From Arbacia lixula (taxonomy: Eukaryota > Echinodermata > Echinoidea > Arbacioida > Arbaciidae), in contig OZ022595.1 of NCBI GenBank assembly GCA_963669155.1, positions 3,188,705 to 3,252,704 of the forward strand: 64,000 nucleotides of DNA, in the 5' to 3' direction. The position numbers and the translations under genes were made by a program. Under the pieces are notes generated by a model. It made no database searches. It was not told the origin of the DNA and saw only the letters and a program-made list of their open reading frames with translations. Shown here piece after piece: positions 25,295-35,461 of this stretch (positions are counted from its first letter, which is position 1; every line of letters starts with the position of its first letter).

Positions 25295-26517
25295 CAGACA
25301 GATGGAAAGCTCGCTCTTCAACCGGATGGCACGACATAGAAACTTTCATAAACTCGAATCCATAATATATGAATGTACATTATCATTACTTTATCTCACA
25401 GTAAGGAAATTTTCTTTTTTATGTTAAAAAATATTGTATAGATATCAATAATTCATCAATATTATAATTGTGTAAAACGTGTGAATTTTTTGCTGGAAAT
25501 AAAAATTATAATTATGAAATCATACATACGGTTCTCATATATATGCTGTGCTTTGGTCTTACGAATGTAATTGGTCGAACGTGCTGTGGTATTGTACAAA
25601 AAGAACGAAAGAGAGTGGGAAGAGAAAGAGAGAGAGAGAGAGGGAGAGAGAGAGAGAGAGAGAGAGATGTCCTCAAACGGTGTATTATGTGAACAGTGTG
25701 TGCGAAAGACTCGTACAATAAGACTGAATGTATGAGACAATGAAACATATAGAGACAAGTTCAGCGTTTGAAGCCCATGTTTAATTAAACCATCTCTTTT
25801 ATATTACACCCACCGGCGCCGTACGTTAAAGTTAGATCTATTACGCTTGAAATGAACGCATTGTTGAAACAGATCCTCCTCACGAACGAAAGCCGTAATA
25901 TAAATTGATGGTCAGTGAAATGGCGACTCTTTGCCGGAAGAAAGTCATACTACGTTCACAGAATTCACTCGAATGCGTGGTCATAACTTCTTAAACATAA
26001 TAACTTCGATTGTTATTGGATTAAACCCTGATTTTCTAATCCCTTTATTACGGAACTGATTTAACTTTGAAGTGGATTAGTATAATTCGAGGTAAGCTAA
26101 ACACGCTTCAACGAGTTTTAATCTCCTACTAATAATAGTATTACCGTCATACGGCGAAAGTTTTGAGACACGGATTCATTATTGTACGGAGTTTTTGTCT
26201 CTATTAATGAACTTTTACAAAAACATGTCTGGACAGGTCCAGCACCTTTCTGGACAATTTCCACTACCATATACTCTCTTTCCCACAAGTTCAACGTCAC
26301 ATTCAGGTTCAGGAGGTCAAGGAGGTTGTAACGCAGACTTTTCTTTCAGAAACATGTATAATTGTGAATTGGCTTCCTGATACGTAGGAAAATCGGGTTT
26401 AAGTTTGCAAATGTTGTGATGACAACGGATTTCTATTTTGTTTTATGGTGGACAGAATGAGAACCACCATCTCTTCATAGGGAAATAATTGAATGAAAGT
26501 GTTCATTTTCCGATATT
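25295..26517. other. Polinton spacer before polB
   Basis: AT-rich, with a (GA)n tract at about 25620-25668. It holds only short unsupported ORFs. It may contain the polB promoter; no clear element was recognised. Confidence 0.5.
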
Positions 26518-29500
26518 ATGTCGTCACAGTCGCCAAATTCGCAAAGGTCATCCAGATTTCGGGAGAACCTGTCAGCTTTGTTAGCCACCACATACGAATT
26601 AACGTCGTCCCAATTAAGATCGGCCGTTGACAGGGCCTGTGATGGTCTGCGAGATGTTGTACTGCGCAACATATCACATCAGAGAGTGAACACAAACGAG
26701 GTAAGTGGGCGTGATGGTCATACTGTTTGTCATTCTAACAGTGATTCTAGAGATGTGGGTAATACTATCGATAACTCTGGCATAGAAAGCGTCCCCGCTT
26801 ATTGCGAAGTTTCAGGTCCATCTCACCACCAGGGCCCAGGGAGTTCTTATGTTCCGAACTATCCCCCACCGCCTCATGTTTACGAGTATTCATCCTCAGA
26901 TGAAGAAACCTCGTATAATGCACGTAGAAATCAGGTCGGGGGACAGAAAAGGAAACGACTGAACCGCAATGGGAATGTTGAACTCGATAGCCAGAACAAA
27001 CGATTCGTTGACGAGACAGCTATTTCTAAAGTCAAGCTTGGCAAAGCCTCCGAAAAGTCTAACGGTAAAAGAAACACAAAAACAAAACATACGAATAGTC
27101 CGACACAATCTGCTTCTGAAATCGATAATGTTGAGATTTCATCGGACGAGATATTTTCTACTCCTCCCGAAATGTGGTCAACCCCAAATTGGGAATTCGT
27201 GGATCAACGGATTTCTAAAAGATTCGGAGTGCGTGAAGTCTGGTTTGACTTTAAAAGTAAGCTAGAAAACACGACTTCGATCGCAGATGTTCTGAGCTAC
27301 ATACAATCCTCTCTAGAAGAGTTACGTGAAGTAGTTCTCAATGGGACGCAACCCCGAGATTACATCCGGCTCATTCTAGTTTCGGAACAGCTCAATATTC
27401 CCATTGCCTTTCCATGGGCCCTGGTGCGCGATTTTGATATCGCAGCCATACTGGCGCGTATAGAAGCTGTCTTGAATAGTAATCAAAATTTCTTTTTTGA
27501 CTTAGGATTCACTATTCGGGTACATCATGTAGTGAACCCTGCAGGAGGGCGCGCTCGAAAGTTCGATGGGTTGGAGGCTAAACTGGCGGCACTGAAAAAA
27601 CGCTCCATTTTCACTATCCCACCAGCCAAAGATGATCTATGTTTCGCAAAAGCTGTAGTAATAGCCAAATTACACGCAAAAAATGACGCCCGCTACCGGT
27701 CATGGACAAAAAATAAGCGAGAACCTCCACGGAAGCAATTCCTTAAAAAAGCACTGGAACTTCACAAAAAAGCAGGGATAAAGCCAGGTATGGTAGACTC
27801 TACACACTTCGATGCATTTCAGAAAGTGTTATCTCCCGAGTACAGATTGATGATCTATCGGGGTAGGCGTAGCGAGGCATTGATATATGCAGGGCCAACG
27901 GAAGGGACATCTATATACCTCTATCTGTCAGACAATCACTATAACGTCATTTCAAATCCCGAGGCCTTTTTGTGTGCAGTGCACCTCTGCGATGAATGTC
28001 ACGAAACTTACCGCGACCCCCGGTATCACGAATGTTGTAAGATCTGTTCTGACTGTCAATCGACATCTTGCGATCGCGCTGAGTTTCGTGACGGTGACAA
28101 TACTACAATTGTGTGTGAAAAATGTGGGATAACCTTTCTTACTGAACGTTGTTTCCAGCTCCACACCGTCACTCTTTTTCAAGATCAGACAGCCTGTCAA
28201 CGAAAATTCAAATGTCAGGGTTGTGAACGCGTATTTGATAAAGATACGCTGGATGGTGATGCAAAAAATCACAATTGCTCTGATTCATACTGTAAAACGT
28301 GTAAGAAATATGTAGATGGTAGGTCACATAAATGTTTCATGAAAGTGACAAAAGAAAGCCCCTACTTCGTTAAAACAAAGAAAAGTAAAAAGTCCAAACC
28401 GGTCATGAAATCAGATGTAACGAAAGACAATGAACAGAATGTAGATGAAGGGGCCCATGATGACAAGTCGCGAAGTAAAAAATACGTGTTCTTTGACTTT
28501 GAATGTGTACAGGAAACGGGTATACACGTACCAAATTTCGTACATGCCTCTTGGGAATGCGCCCGATGTATGGACGCCGTAAGTCCTCTTGATGACTGCC
28601 AACAATGCGGCCCCATTGAAAGTAGGCACATTACCTTCGAAGGGGATGACACTTTGCGTGATTTCGCCTCGTGGCTTTTTAGCGAGGAGAACCATGACAC
28701 TATTGCTATAGCACACAATAGCAAAGCATACGATACCTATTTTCTACTTAATCACTTGGTCTCTGTAGGTATCACACCCCGAGTCATTTTGAACGGTGGA
28801 AAGATAATTAGTTTGAAAACATCCGACCCCAATATCGAAATCAAAGACTCTCTCAACTTCTTCCAAATGGCCCTTTCAAAATTACCGAAAACATTTGGGT
28901 TGAAAGAAATGAAAAAGGGATATTTTCCCCACTACTTCAACAAGAGTGAAAATACCAACTATGTAGGACCTTTACCTGAGAAAAGATTTTTCGGGTACGA
29001 AGCCATGATGACAAATGTCCAAGCAGAATTTTCAACATGGTATGATAAACTGAAAAGTGAGGATTACATTTTCGATATGAGGAAGGAGTTGAGAGAGTAC
29101 TGCATCAGCGATGTACAAATCCTACATCAAAGCTGTAAAGTGTTCCGTGGTCATTTCACAAAGCTCACAGCAACTCCTGCTAACCCGACGGGTATTGACC
29201 CATTTCTCAGGTGTCTGACCCTCCCAAGCGCATGTAATTTGTTATACCGTACGAACTATCTGAAGCCAAACACGATTGGTTTAATCCCTCAGGATGGTTA
29301 TGTCAGTTCTAAAAAGCAGTCAGTCAGAGCTGGGGAATGGTTACATTTCGAGGCGCTCAGTTCAGATATCAACATACAACATGCTTTTAATGGGGGTGAA
29401 CGCATGGTACACGGGAAGTTTGTTGACGGGTACGGGGAAAGAGGGGAGGAAAAACATGTGTGGGAATATCTTGGATGTTACCACCATGGGTGCCCCGAAT

Positions 29501-31074
29501 GTTTCGATGGAGACCAAAAGAACAAACAACTCGACAAGAAAATGGATGAATTGTACAAAACAACGATGCATAAGATCAAGCTTCTACAAAGCGCGGGTTA
29601 CGTTGTTCACTTTACATGGGGTCATGAATGGGAGTTTACGAGGAAGGATCCCCAAATACTTGAACAAATAAAACATCTGAAGGACACATTCAAACAACCA
29701 TTGAACCCTCGCGACTCATTTTTCGGGGGGCGAACAGACGGGTGTAGCTTGTTCTACGAAGCTAAGCCAGGCGAGAAAATCCTATACTACGATTTTACAA
29801 GTCTATACCCGTACATCAACAAGTTCGGGAAATATCCTCTAGGGCACCCGCGCATCATTCTATCAAATTTTCCTCCTATCGAAAGGATATACGGTCTCGT
29901 GAAATGTCGAATTACACCGCCAAAAAACCTTTTCCATCCCGTGCTACCTTTCAGGTCTCGCGGCAAGCTCACGTTCCCCCTCTGTCGGACATGCGCAGAA
30001 ACGTTAAATCAAGGGAGATGTAACCATTCTGAGAGAGAGAGGGAGTTGGAAGGGGTCTGGGTCAGTGAAGAAATAAAAAAAGCCGTAGAAATGGGATATA
30101 CCAATATCAGAATGTCCGAAGTCTGGCATTACGACCATTTCACGGTGTATGATCGTAACACGCGTGAGGGAGGGTTATTCTCGTCATACATCGATGCTTT
30201 CATGCGCATTAAACAGGAATCATCGGGCTACCCGGCGCACGTAAAAACTGCTGAAGATCGGGATAAGTACATCGCAGATTATTTCGCCCACGAAGGAATA
30301 CAGCTCGATCCTTCTAAAATAGTTAAAAATCCTGGCTTGCGAGCTATCGCGAAAAACAATTTAAACGTGCTTTGGGGGAAAATGGCAGAAAGAGAAAATC
30401 TGAAGAAAACAGTCTTTGTAAAAACAACGGATGAACTTCTAAAACATTTCAGAGATCCCGAGATAGAAGTTAAAGACATAATCGTCCACAACGAATACTC
30501 AATAGAGTTACATTACACACAGGCAGCGGGATTTGTAGACCAAAATCTGAACACAAACATAGTGATTGCCAGTTTCACGACAGCACTCGCCCGTTTAAAA
30601 CTGTATTCTGTACTAGAGAAAGTCGGTGATAGGGTCCTATACATGGACACTGATAGCATTGTTTTCAAGACGGACCCTTCCTACGAACACATTGACCCTA
30701 AAACGGGTGATTATCTAGGGGACTTGACGAATGAAATCGACCCATGTAACGAGGAATACATTCAATCATGGCTTTGTGGGGGGCCCAAGAATTACAGCTA
30801 CAGAACCAATAAAGGTGACACTGTGTGTAAGGTAAGAGGATTTACGCTGAATGCCGCCAATTCTATGGTGATTAATCACGAAGCGGTAAAAGACCTCATC
30901 CACGGTAACCCGGGAGACAGCGTTACCATTAGGGGAAAAAGAATCGTCAGAGACGTCAAGTCTAAAACTATTCACACTGTCGACACGAAGAAAGATTATA
31001 GGGTTGTGTTCACCAAAAGAGTCCGTCTTGAAAATGGGAGCACCCTTCCGTACGGCCACGCAGATATTCCATAA
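26518..31074 (+). CDS. POLB: Protein-primed family B DNA polymerase with OTU-like module and zinc ribbons
   Basis: 1518 aa from ATG 26518. N-terminal ~200 residues are polar. Residues ~370-480 look OTU-like: D372-DLC375 (Cys nucleophile pattern) and DNHYN at 472-476 (His motif). Residues ~490-610 carry many CxxC/CxxH pairs, zinc-ribbon-like. The exonuclease domain has D660-F-E662 (ExoI), AHNSKAYD (ExoII) and YCISD (ExoIII). The polymerase domain has motif A D1092-FTSLYP, motif B KNNLNVLWGK (1279-1288) and motif C YMDTDS (D1377, D1379). All catalytic acids are present. Polinton polymerases of this type prime from a protein and replicate the linear element from its TIRs. The length is large for the family because of the N-terminal modules. 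Confidence 0.96.
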   Translation: MSSQSPNSQRSSRFRENLSALLATTYELTSSQLRSAVDRACDGLRDVVLRNISHQRVNTNEVSGRDGHTVCHSNSDSRDVGNTIDNSGIESVPAYCEVSGPSHHQGPGSSYVPNYPPPPHVYEYSSSDEETSYNARRNQVGGQKRKRLNRNGNVELDSQNKRFVDETAISKVKLGKASEKSNGKRNTKTKHTNSPTQSASEIDNVEISSDEIFSTPPEMWSTPNWEFVDQRISKRFGVREVWFDFKSKLENTTSIADVLSYIQSSLEELREVVLNGTQPRDYIRLILVSEQLNIPIAFPWALVRDFDIAAILARIEAVLNSNQNFFFDLGFTIRVHHVVNPAGGRARKFDGLEAKLAALKKRSIFTIPPAKDDLCFAKAVVIAKLHAKNDARYRSWTKNKREPPRKQFLKKALELHKKAGIKPGMVDSTHFDAFQKVLSPEYRLMIYRGRRSEALIYAGPTEGTSIYLYLSDNHYNVISNPEAFLCAVHLCDECHETYRDPRYHECCKICSDCQSTSCDRAEFRDGDNTTIVCEKCGITFLTERCFQLHTVTLFQDQTACQRKFKCQGCERVFDKDTLDGDAKNHNCSDSYCKTCKKYVDGRSHKCFMKVTKESPYFVKTKKSKKSKPVMKSDVTKDNEQNVDEGAHDDKSRSKKYVFFDFECVQETGIHVPNFVHASWECARCMDAVSPLDDCQQCGPIESRHITFEGDDTLRDFASWLFSEENHDTIAIAHNSKAYDTYFLLNHLVSVGITPRVILNGGKIISLKTSDPNIEIKDSLNFFQMALSKLPKTFGLKEMKKGYFPHYFNKSENTNYVGPLPEKRFFGYEAMMTNVQAEFSTWYDKLKSEDYIFDMRKELREYCISDVQILHQSCKVFRGHFTKLTATPANPTGIDPFLRCLTLPSACNLLYRTNYLKPNTIGLIPQDGYVSSKKQSVRAGEWLHFEALSSDINIQHAFNGGERMVHGKFVDGYGERGEEKHVWEYLGCYHHGCPECFDGDQKNKQLDKKMDELYKTTMHKIKLLQSAGYVVHFTWGHEWEFTRKDPQILEQIKHLKDTFKQPLNPRDSFFGGRTDGCSLFYEAKPGEKILYYDFTSLYPYINKFGKYPLGHPRIILSNFPPIERIYGLVKCRITPPKNLFHPVLPFRSRGKLTFPLCRTCAETLNQGRCNHSERERELEGVWVSEEIKKAVEMGYTNIRMSEVWHYDHFTVYDRNTREGGLFSSYIDAFMRIKQESSGYPAHVKTAEDRDKYIADYFAHEGIQLDPSKIVKNPGLRAIAKNNLNVLWGKMAERENLKKTVFVKTTDELLKHFRDPEIEVKDIIVHNEYSIELHYTQAAGFVDQNLNTNIVIASFTTALARLKLYSVLEKVGDRVLYMDTDSIVFKTDPSYEHIDPKTGDYLGDLTNEIDPCNEEYIQSWLCGGPKNYSYRTNKGDTVCKVRGFTLNAANSMVINHEAVKDLIHGNPGDSVTIRGKRIVRDVKSKTIHTVDTKKDYRVVFTKRVRLENGSTLPYGHADIP

Positions 31075-31242
31075 GTCTTTCAGAACGTATTCTTTTTTGT
31101 AGACATGGGCAGCATTTTGAAATAGCACTAACAGGGTAAGCTTTCTTTAGTCGTATAAATATCCGTTGGTATCAGAGGTCGATACCACTATTTGATTATT
31201 TATTGTCGTGACAACACAACAGGAATTTATTTTCTCTTCACC

Positions 31243-31476
31243 ATGGAGAGCGCTAATCTTGTATCTCATATACAGAGGAGGTTTCGTAACATGTATATTC
31301 ACGGTGATTCTTTTTCGAGGGTGATCATTTTCATTCTCTTTATATGTACCGTGATAGTGTCTATCTATCTCGAAGCTCTAATTATAGATCAAGTAGGAGA
31401 GAATGCGTTGGGTTCGTGTAACTATTTAAATAACGCGACAATTTGGGACAACGCCAGTTCTTTCTGTACGTTTTGA
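31243..31476 (+). CDS. Small membrane protein
   Basis: 77 aa from ATG 31243, a start I prefer because the frame upstream begins with a less likely in-frame codon. It has a basic N-terminus (HIQRRFRNM), one hydrophobic segment (VIIFILFICTVIVSIYL), then a short Cys-containing tail with NAT and NAS sequons. That would fit a type II single-pass membrane protein. I do not recognise a family. It lies between polB and the ATPase in the same direction. Confidence 0.5.
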   Translation: MESANLVSHIQRRFRNMYIHGDSFSRVIIFILFICTVIVSIYLEALIIDQVGENALGSCNYLNNATIWDNASSFCTF

Positions 31477-31680
31477 AGGAACGTTGGCATTTCTTTAATA
31501 CGGACTCTTGTACGGTTGTATTATTTTATTGATATAGTATTCATGATATTGTTTATATTGTTTTATATATTGTTTTATACTGTCTTATCTGGTTTACCCA
31601 CCTCTCATACCATCACGCTCACTTACCTTTCATATTTTTTGTATTTTTTTTGTCGTTAGAGTTTATCGTTGTAAGCAATT
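31477..31680. other. Short AT-rich spacer
   Basis: T-rich sequence before the ATPase gene. Nothing recognised. Confidence 0.4.
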
Positions 31681-32322
31681 ATGGACGTTCGTTTAAAGCA
31701 TAGCTTTTCATGCATGGTTGTCGGTCCAAGTTTTGTGGGAAAGACCGAATTTGTAAAGCGTCTTTTAAAAAATGCTTCTTTTATGATCGATAAACCACCT
31801 GAAAAGATTATATGGTTCTATAGTGAATTTCAACCATCTTATGTCGAGATGGCCAAAACAATTCCTAATATTGAATTCTATGAAAATCTTCCCCCGAGTT
31901 TTGACGAACTCCTTAATTCCAAACGTCGTACATTATTGGTGATCGATGATTTAATGGATGTGGCTGGTGATGACAAACGTGTTGCGGCTCTTTTTACGAA
32001 AACATGTCATCACAAAAATGCTAGCGTTATCTACATATCACAAAATCTTTATCATCGCGGGAAGGAGGCGAGGACCATCTCATTGAATACGCAATATTAT
32101 TGTTTATTTAAGAATTGTAGAGATAAGTTACAAATCTCTTGTCTAGGGAAACAGATGTATCCTAGAAGAACAAAGTTTTTTCAAGAAGCCTATGAAGACG
32201 CGACGAGCGAGAAGTGGGGCTATCTATTCGTGGACCTCCGAGCGGATACTCCAGAGAATTTGCGTCTAAGGACAAACATTTTCCCCGGTGAGACCCAAAT
32301 AGCGTACATTCCCCGAGTATAA
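31681..32322 (+). CDS. ATP: FtsK/HerA-superfamily genome-packaging ATPase (A32-like)
   Basis: 213 aa from ATG 31681. Walker A is GPSFVGKT (15-22) and Walker B LLVIDD (85-90). IYISQNLYHRGKEARTIS, carrying a sensor-like Gln and an Arg, is typical of the A32-type packaging ATPases of Polintons and large DNA viruses. The length suits a single-domain enzyme. Predicted role: driving element DNA into the capsid. Confidence 0.94.
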   Translation: MDVRLKHSFSCMVVGPSFVGKTEFVKRLLKNASFMIDKPPEKIIWFYSEFQPSYVEMAKTIPNIEFYENLPPSFDELLNSKRRTLLVIDDLMDVAGDDKRVAALFTKTCHHKNASVIYISQNLYHRGKEARTISLNTQYYCLFKNCRDKLQISCLGKQMYPRRTKFFQEAYEDATSEKWGYLFVDLRADTPENLRLRTNIFPGETQIAYIPRV

Positions 32323-32360
32323 AATCTACCTTCCACGTGAAAACTCATTATTTTCACAAA

Positions 32361-32702
32361 ATGTCTCGAAGGATTAAGTCACACGCGGTCCTGCTTAACA
32401 CACTGGCGCACTGTTCCCCTCACCAGCGTAAGCTTCTGATCAAGACTGCTGACAAAGGACTTATCGACGCCGTATGTGAGTGTGTGGTGAACGTAATACG
32501 CGGTAATGTCAAAGTTTCCAGTGCCGAAAAGCGAACACTCGCCAAGCAGAAACGCAATTTGAGGAAACTCGCTGATCGCAAGACTGCATTAAAAGAAAGG
32601 AAAAGGATCCTCGTTCAACGAGGAGGTTTCATCGGACTTATCGCGAGACTAGTTGCACCCGTTATTGGCGGTCTGACGAGTTTATTCAGTGGAGGGAAAT
32701 AA
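32361..32702 (+). CDS. Small basic Polinton protein with hydrophobic Gly-rich tail
   Basis: 113 aa from ATG 32361; the longer frame would need a GTG start. The order is a helical part (SPHQRKLLIKTADKGLIDAV), a Lys/Arg-rich central helix, then RGGFIGLIARLVAPVIGGL. Proteins of this design sit beside the ATPase in many animal Polintons. A link to adenovirus core protein X has been proposed for similar adintovirus proteins. I treat it as a probable virion or DNA-condensing protein. It ends 10 bp before the next start. Confidence 0.7.
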   Translation: MSRRIKSHAVLLNTLAHCSPHQRKLLIKTADKGLIDAVCECVVNVIRGNVKVSSAEKRTLAKQKRNLRKLADRKTALKERKRILVQRGGFIGLIARLVAPVIGGLTSLFSGGK

Positions 32703-32712
32703 TTCGACGATT

Positions 32713-33483
32713 ATGGAACACGCCCGGAAGATGGTGCTCGTACCTCAAAACATGATGCAGTCATTACATAGCCATCCGACTACGATTGGGGAACAGCAAA
32801 TCAGTTCGCTAGATGCAGAAATTAAAACAATTCTGGAACGAACAGACTTGAGTGAATACGCTAAAGCACAGCTCTATTCGCAGTACCTGCACCAGTACTT
32901 GAAAGCGAGTGATCCCCTGAAAAAGCCCTTATCCGTTGAAATCGTTGATAAGAAAACTCCTGAGGACGCTGAACTATTTGAAACAACTAATATGACTGGC
33001 GACCAGCCTAAGCATGAAACGGTATTAGAACGTGAAATTCTTGAACATGTCCCGAAACAATTTACGAAAAGAGCGGCGCAGCTTCTGCAAAAGTTAAAAC
33101 ATCATGAAAACATCGGATGGACGGAGAGTGGTCAAATTATCGTCAATGATAAAAAGATTCCGGGAAGTAACATTTGCGACCTGATGTATGACGTATTTCG
33201 TGAACGTCGTGGGTACATACCGAGTGGTAGCGACCAGTTCATTCGCGTGTTAGCAGATTTGAACATTCCCGAGACTATACTGAGTAATCCTAAACGTAGA
33301 GCTGACCTACAACGTTGGAAGCGCACTGATCAGACACCGCGAAGGGACACGCATCGAGAAGACGCGCTGCCTACCACTTCGAACCAAACTCCAAGTACAA
33401 CCGTGTCTACCCCTAGAAAGAGATCTAAACGTAAACAAAATAGTGTAGAGGGTCTTCCTCCTTCCCAGTGGTATTCGTTTTAG
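32713..33483 (+). CDS. Conserved Polinton protein of unknown function
   Basis: 256 aa from ATG 32713. An alternative GTG at 32689 would overlap the previous gene and is less likely. The N-terminus has MVLVPQNMM and a helical stretch (LDAEIKTILERTDLSEYAKA). The middle is charged, and the C-terminus is Lys/Arg-rich (TPRKRSKRKQNSVEG), resembling a nuclear localisation signal. The MVLVP opening followed by an LSEYAKA-like helix recurs in proteins encoded by animal Polintons, but I know no function. It is the last gene of the rightward block. Confidence 0.75.
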   Translation: MEHARKMVLVPQNMMQSLHSHPTTIGEQQISSLDAEIKTILERTDLSEYAKAQLYSQYLHQYLKASDPLKKPLSVEIVDKKTPEDAELFETTNMTGDQPKHETVLEREILEHVPKQFTKRAAQLLQKLKHHENIGWTESGQIIVNDKKIPGSNICDLMYDVFRERRGYIPSGSDQFIRVLADLNIPETILSNPKRRADLQRWKRTDQTPRRDTHREDALPTTSNQTPSTTVSTPRKRSKRKQNSVEGLPPSQWYSF

Positions 33484-34907
33484 TTTTAAATGTATGAGTT
33501 ACAACCTCCCTTCTACTAATCGTTTTGAATTGTACATAACCTCTTATCGAATTTAAAATGGTAAAACGATGAAACGATGAAATGGTGAAATGATAAAATG
33601 ATGAAATGGTGATATAATGAATCGATGAAAGCATTCATGGTTATGAAAAGCGTTTCGTCAATATGTTCAAAAATGATAAAATGTTAAAACGATGAAACGA
33701 TGAAATGATAAAACGATGAAACGATGAAATGGTAAAACGATGAAACGATGAAATGGTGAAATGATAAAATGATGAAATGGTGATACAATGAATCGATGAA
33801 CAGCATTTCTAATTATAAATAGATTTTGGTCAATATGTTCAAAAGTTTACATCAAACACACGGAATAGTATATGATCGCTGTAATATATCTTAATTTGTC
33901 CGTATATGTTGTTGACCACGACAGTATTAATGTCATAATATGTCGAGATAATATGAATATTTTTTATATCATGTGACCGACTAAAACGCCGCATACCTCC
34001 ACAAACATTCAACACGCTCATAACTGATCAATTTCTCACATTTCTCTTACCTCTTTTTTATTTAAAACGTGGTAAACTACGTTTTATTTCAACCAATGGA
34101 TTGCGTAGTACTTGGAACTGTAGTATATTCTTATGGATGAAGTTAACGACAACAAATGAAACGAACGTAAATGATGATTTGTAATTTTCAACTTTGTTAT
34201 TTATTCAGAGATGATGTAATAAAATTGTACATACATGAATTTCAAACTATACATTCTACAAAAGTATTTTTATCCGGGTCTTTTCACAATTTTCAAATAA
34301 AGTGAAGGGTGTACATGTCAGGTGTATGAGTAGGTATGTATGCATGTATGTATGTGTATGTTTGTATGAGTTTGCGTGTGTGTGTGTGCTTATACAATAC
34401 ATTGCTTTATTAATAAAATACATTGTGTATACATGAACTATAGAAAACTCAAATATAATACTTATTTTGACGTGAAATAACTCTTAAATATACAACAGGG
34501 CTTCAACTATAACTTATCAATCGATACATTTTACCTACATGATACAAATTAAATCATACCAAAACCTACATTATAAGAGTATGACACGGTAAACAGATAT
34601 GGTTTTCACTCTATATATACATTATTTGTGTGTGCATTGTATATCTGTTGCGCGTGTATGCATTATGCTTGAGTGCGTGTTAAAAAGTCTGCTCGTGTAC
34701 ATACACGCAAGAAAACGTGAATTACACGGTTTCAGTTTTTATATATATTCATTTACTATACTACATAAAAACGGTACACTATACATTGACTTAAAATGAA
34801 AACAATAAAAAAAGTTTCATAATCATATTACAATCACAATATATATGATAATACATTCATTTTTTAGTAAGGGGGTGTTATAACGGGGGTACTGTATGAA
34901 GAAAATA
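33484..34907. other. Convergent intergenic region of the Polinton
   Basis: The two gene blocks converge here. It contains the GATGAAA minisatellite, TGTATG-type simple repeats near 34330-34390 and long AT-rich stretches. Short ORFs have no support. Both blocks should end transcription here. Confidence 0.7.
33556..33806. repeat. GATGAAAYGRT-type minisatellite in the Polinton
   Basis: Short degenerate units of the form AAACGATGAAACGATGAAAT and variants with TGGTGA. It occurs in two blocks that share the longer phrase TGATGAAATGGTGATA and AATGAATCGATGAA. Confidence 0.85.
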
Positions 34908-35441
34908 TTAAAACTCTTCAAAACTGCGTGCAATCTGCTGTATTGTAAAAGTAACATCATGTACAGGCAGAGTCGTATTAAACGTCTTATTGTACCAGGT
35001 ATTTACTTTTTTATCGTTTTTATCGTAGTCTCTGCCGAACGAACTTAAGAGATGTCTAAAAGATAGCCTCGAAGAAGCTTGACACCGCTTTATCAAAAAG
35101 AAGATACAATACTGTCCACAAACGGATGACATAGTTCCTTGAAGCCTCTTTTTATTATAAGTCCATGAATCGGCATTTCTCTCCAAGTGCTTTTGGAATT
35201 TACGCCCGTAGAAATCAGGAGGGTTCCCATAAGAATCAAAGAAAAATCCTTCCCCGTCGTTAAAATAGATGGCTATCCAGTGTAAACCCTGCTTAGAACT
35301 AGGATCTGTGTTGACTACGTAGCAATGTTTATGATTTCGGGTAAGATTGTTGGGAAGCTGATCAGATGCGAATACTCCTTTGAAATAGTCCTTGGTCCTG
35401 GGGTGGTTAGCGAGCGTGTGATGTATCTGCGAGGTGTCCAT
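34908..35441 (-). CDS. PRO: Adenain-like cysteine protease
   Basis: 177 aa from ATG 35441; the frame continues 8 codons upstream only via a TTG. The catalytic set follows the adenovirus protease order: H54 (LHWIAIYF), D69 (FFFDSYG), Q101 (QGTMSSVCGQYC) and C108. In Polintons this C48/adenain-type enzyme is thought to process capsid and core proteins. It starts just after the MCP stop (35462), so the two are closely spaced on the same strand. Confidence 0.93.
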   Translation of the reverse strand: MDTSQIHHTLANHPRTKDYFKGVFASDQLPNNLTRNHKHCYVVNTDPSSKQGLHWIAIYFNDGEGFFFDSYGNPPDFYGRKFQKHLERNADSWTYNKKRLQGTMSSVCGQYCIFFLIKRCQASSRLSFRHLLSSFGRDYDKNDKKVNTWYNKTFNTTLPVHDVTFTIQQIARSFEEF

Positions 35442-35461
35442 GTCTGAGTCGATGAACAATC

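Noticed and set aside
26195..26380. 61-aa ORF before polB
   Set aside because: Short, low-complexity, and with an opposite-strand ORF of equal quality. No support as a gene.
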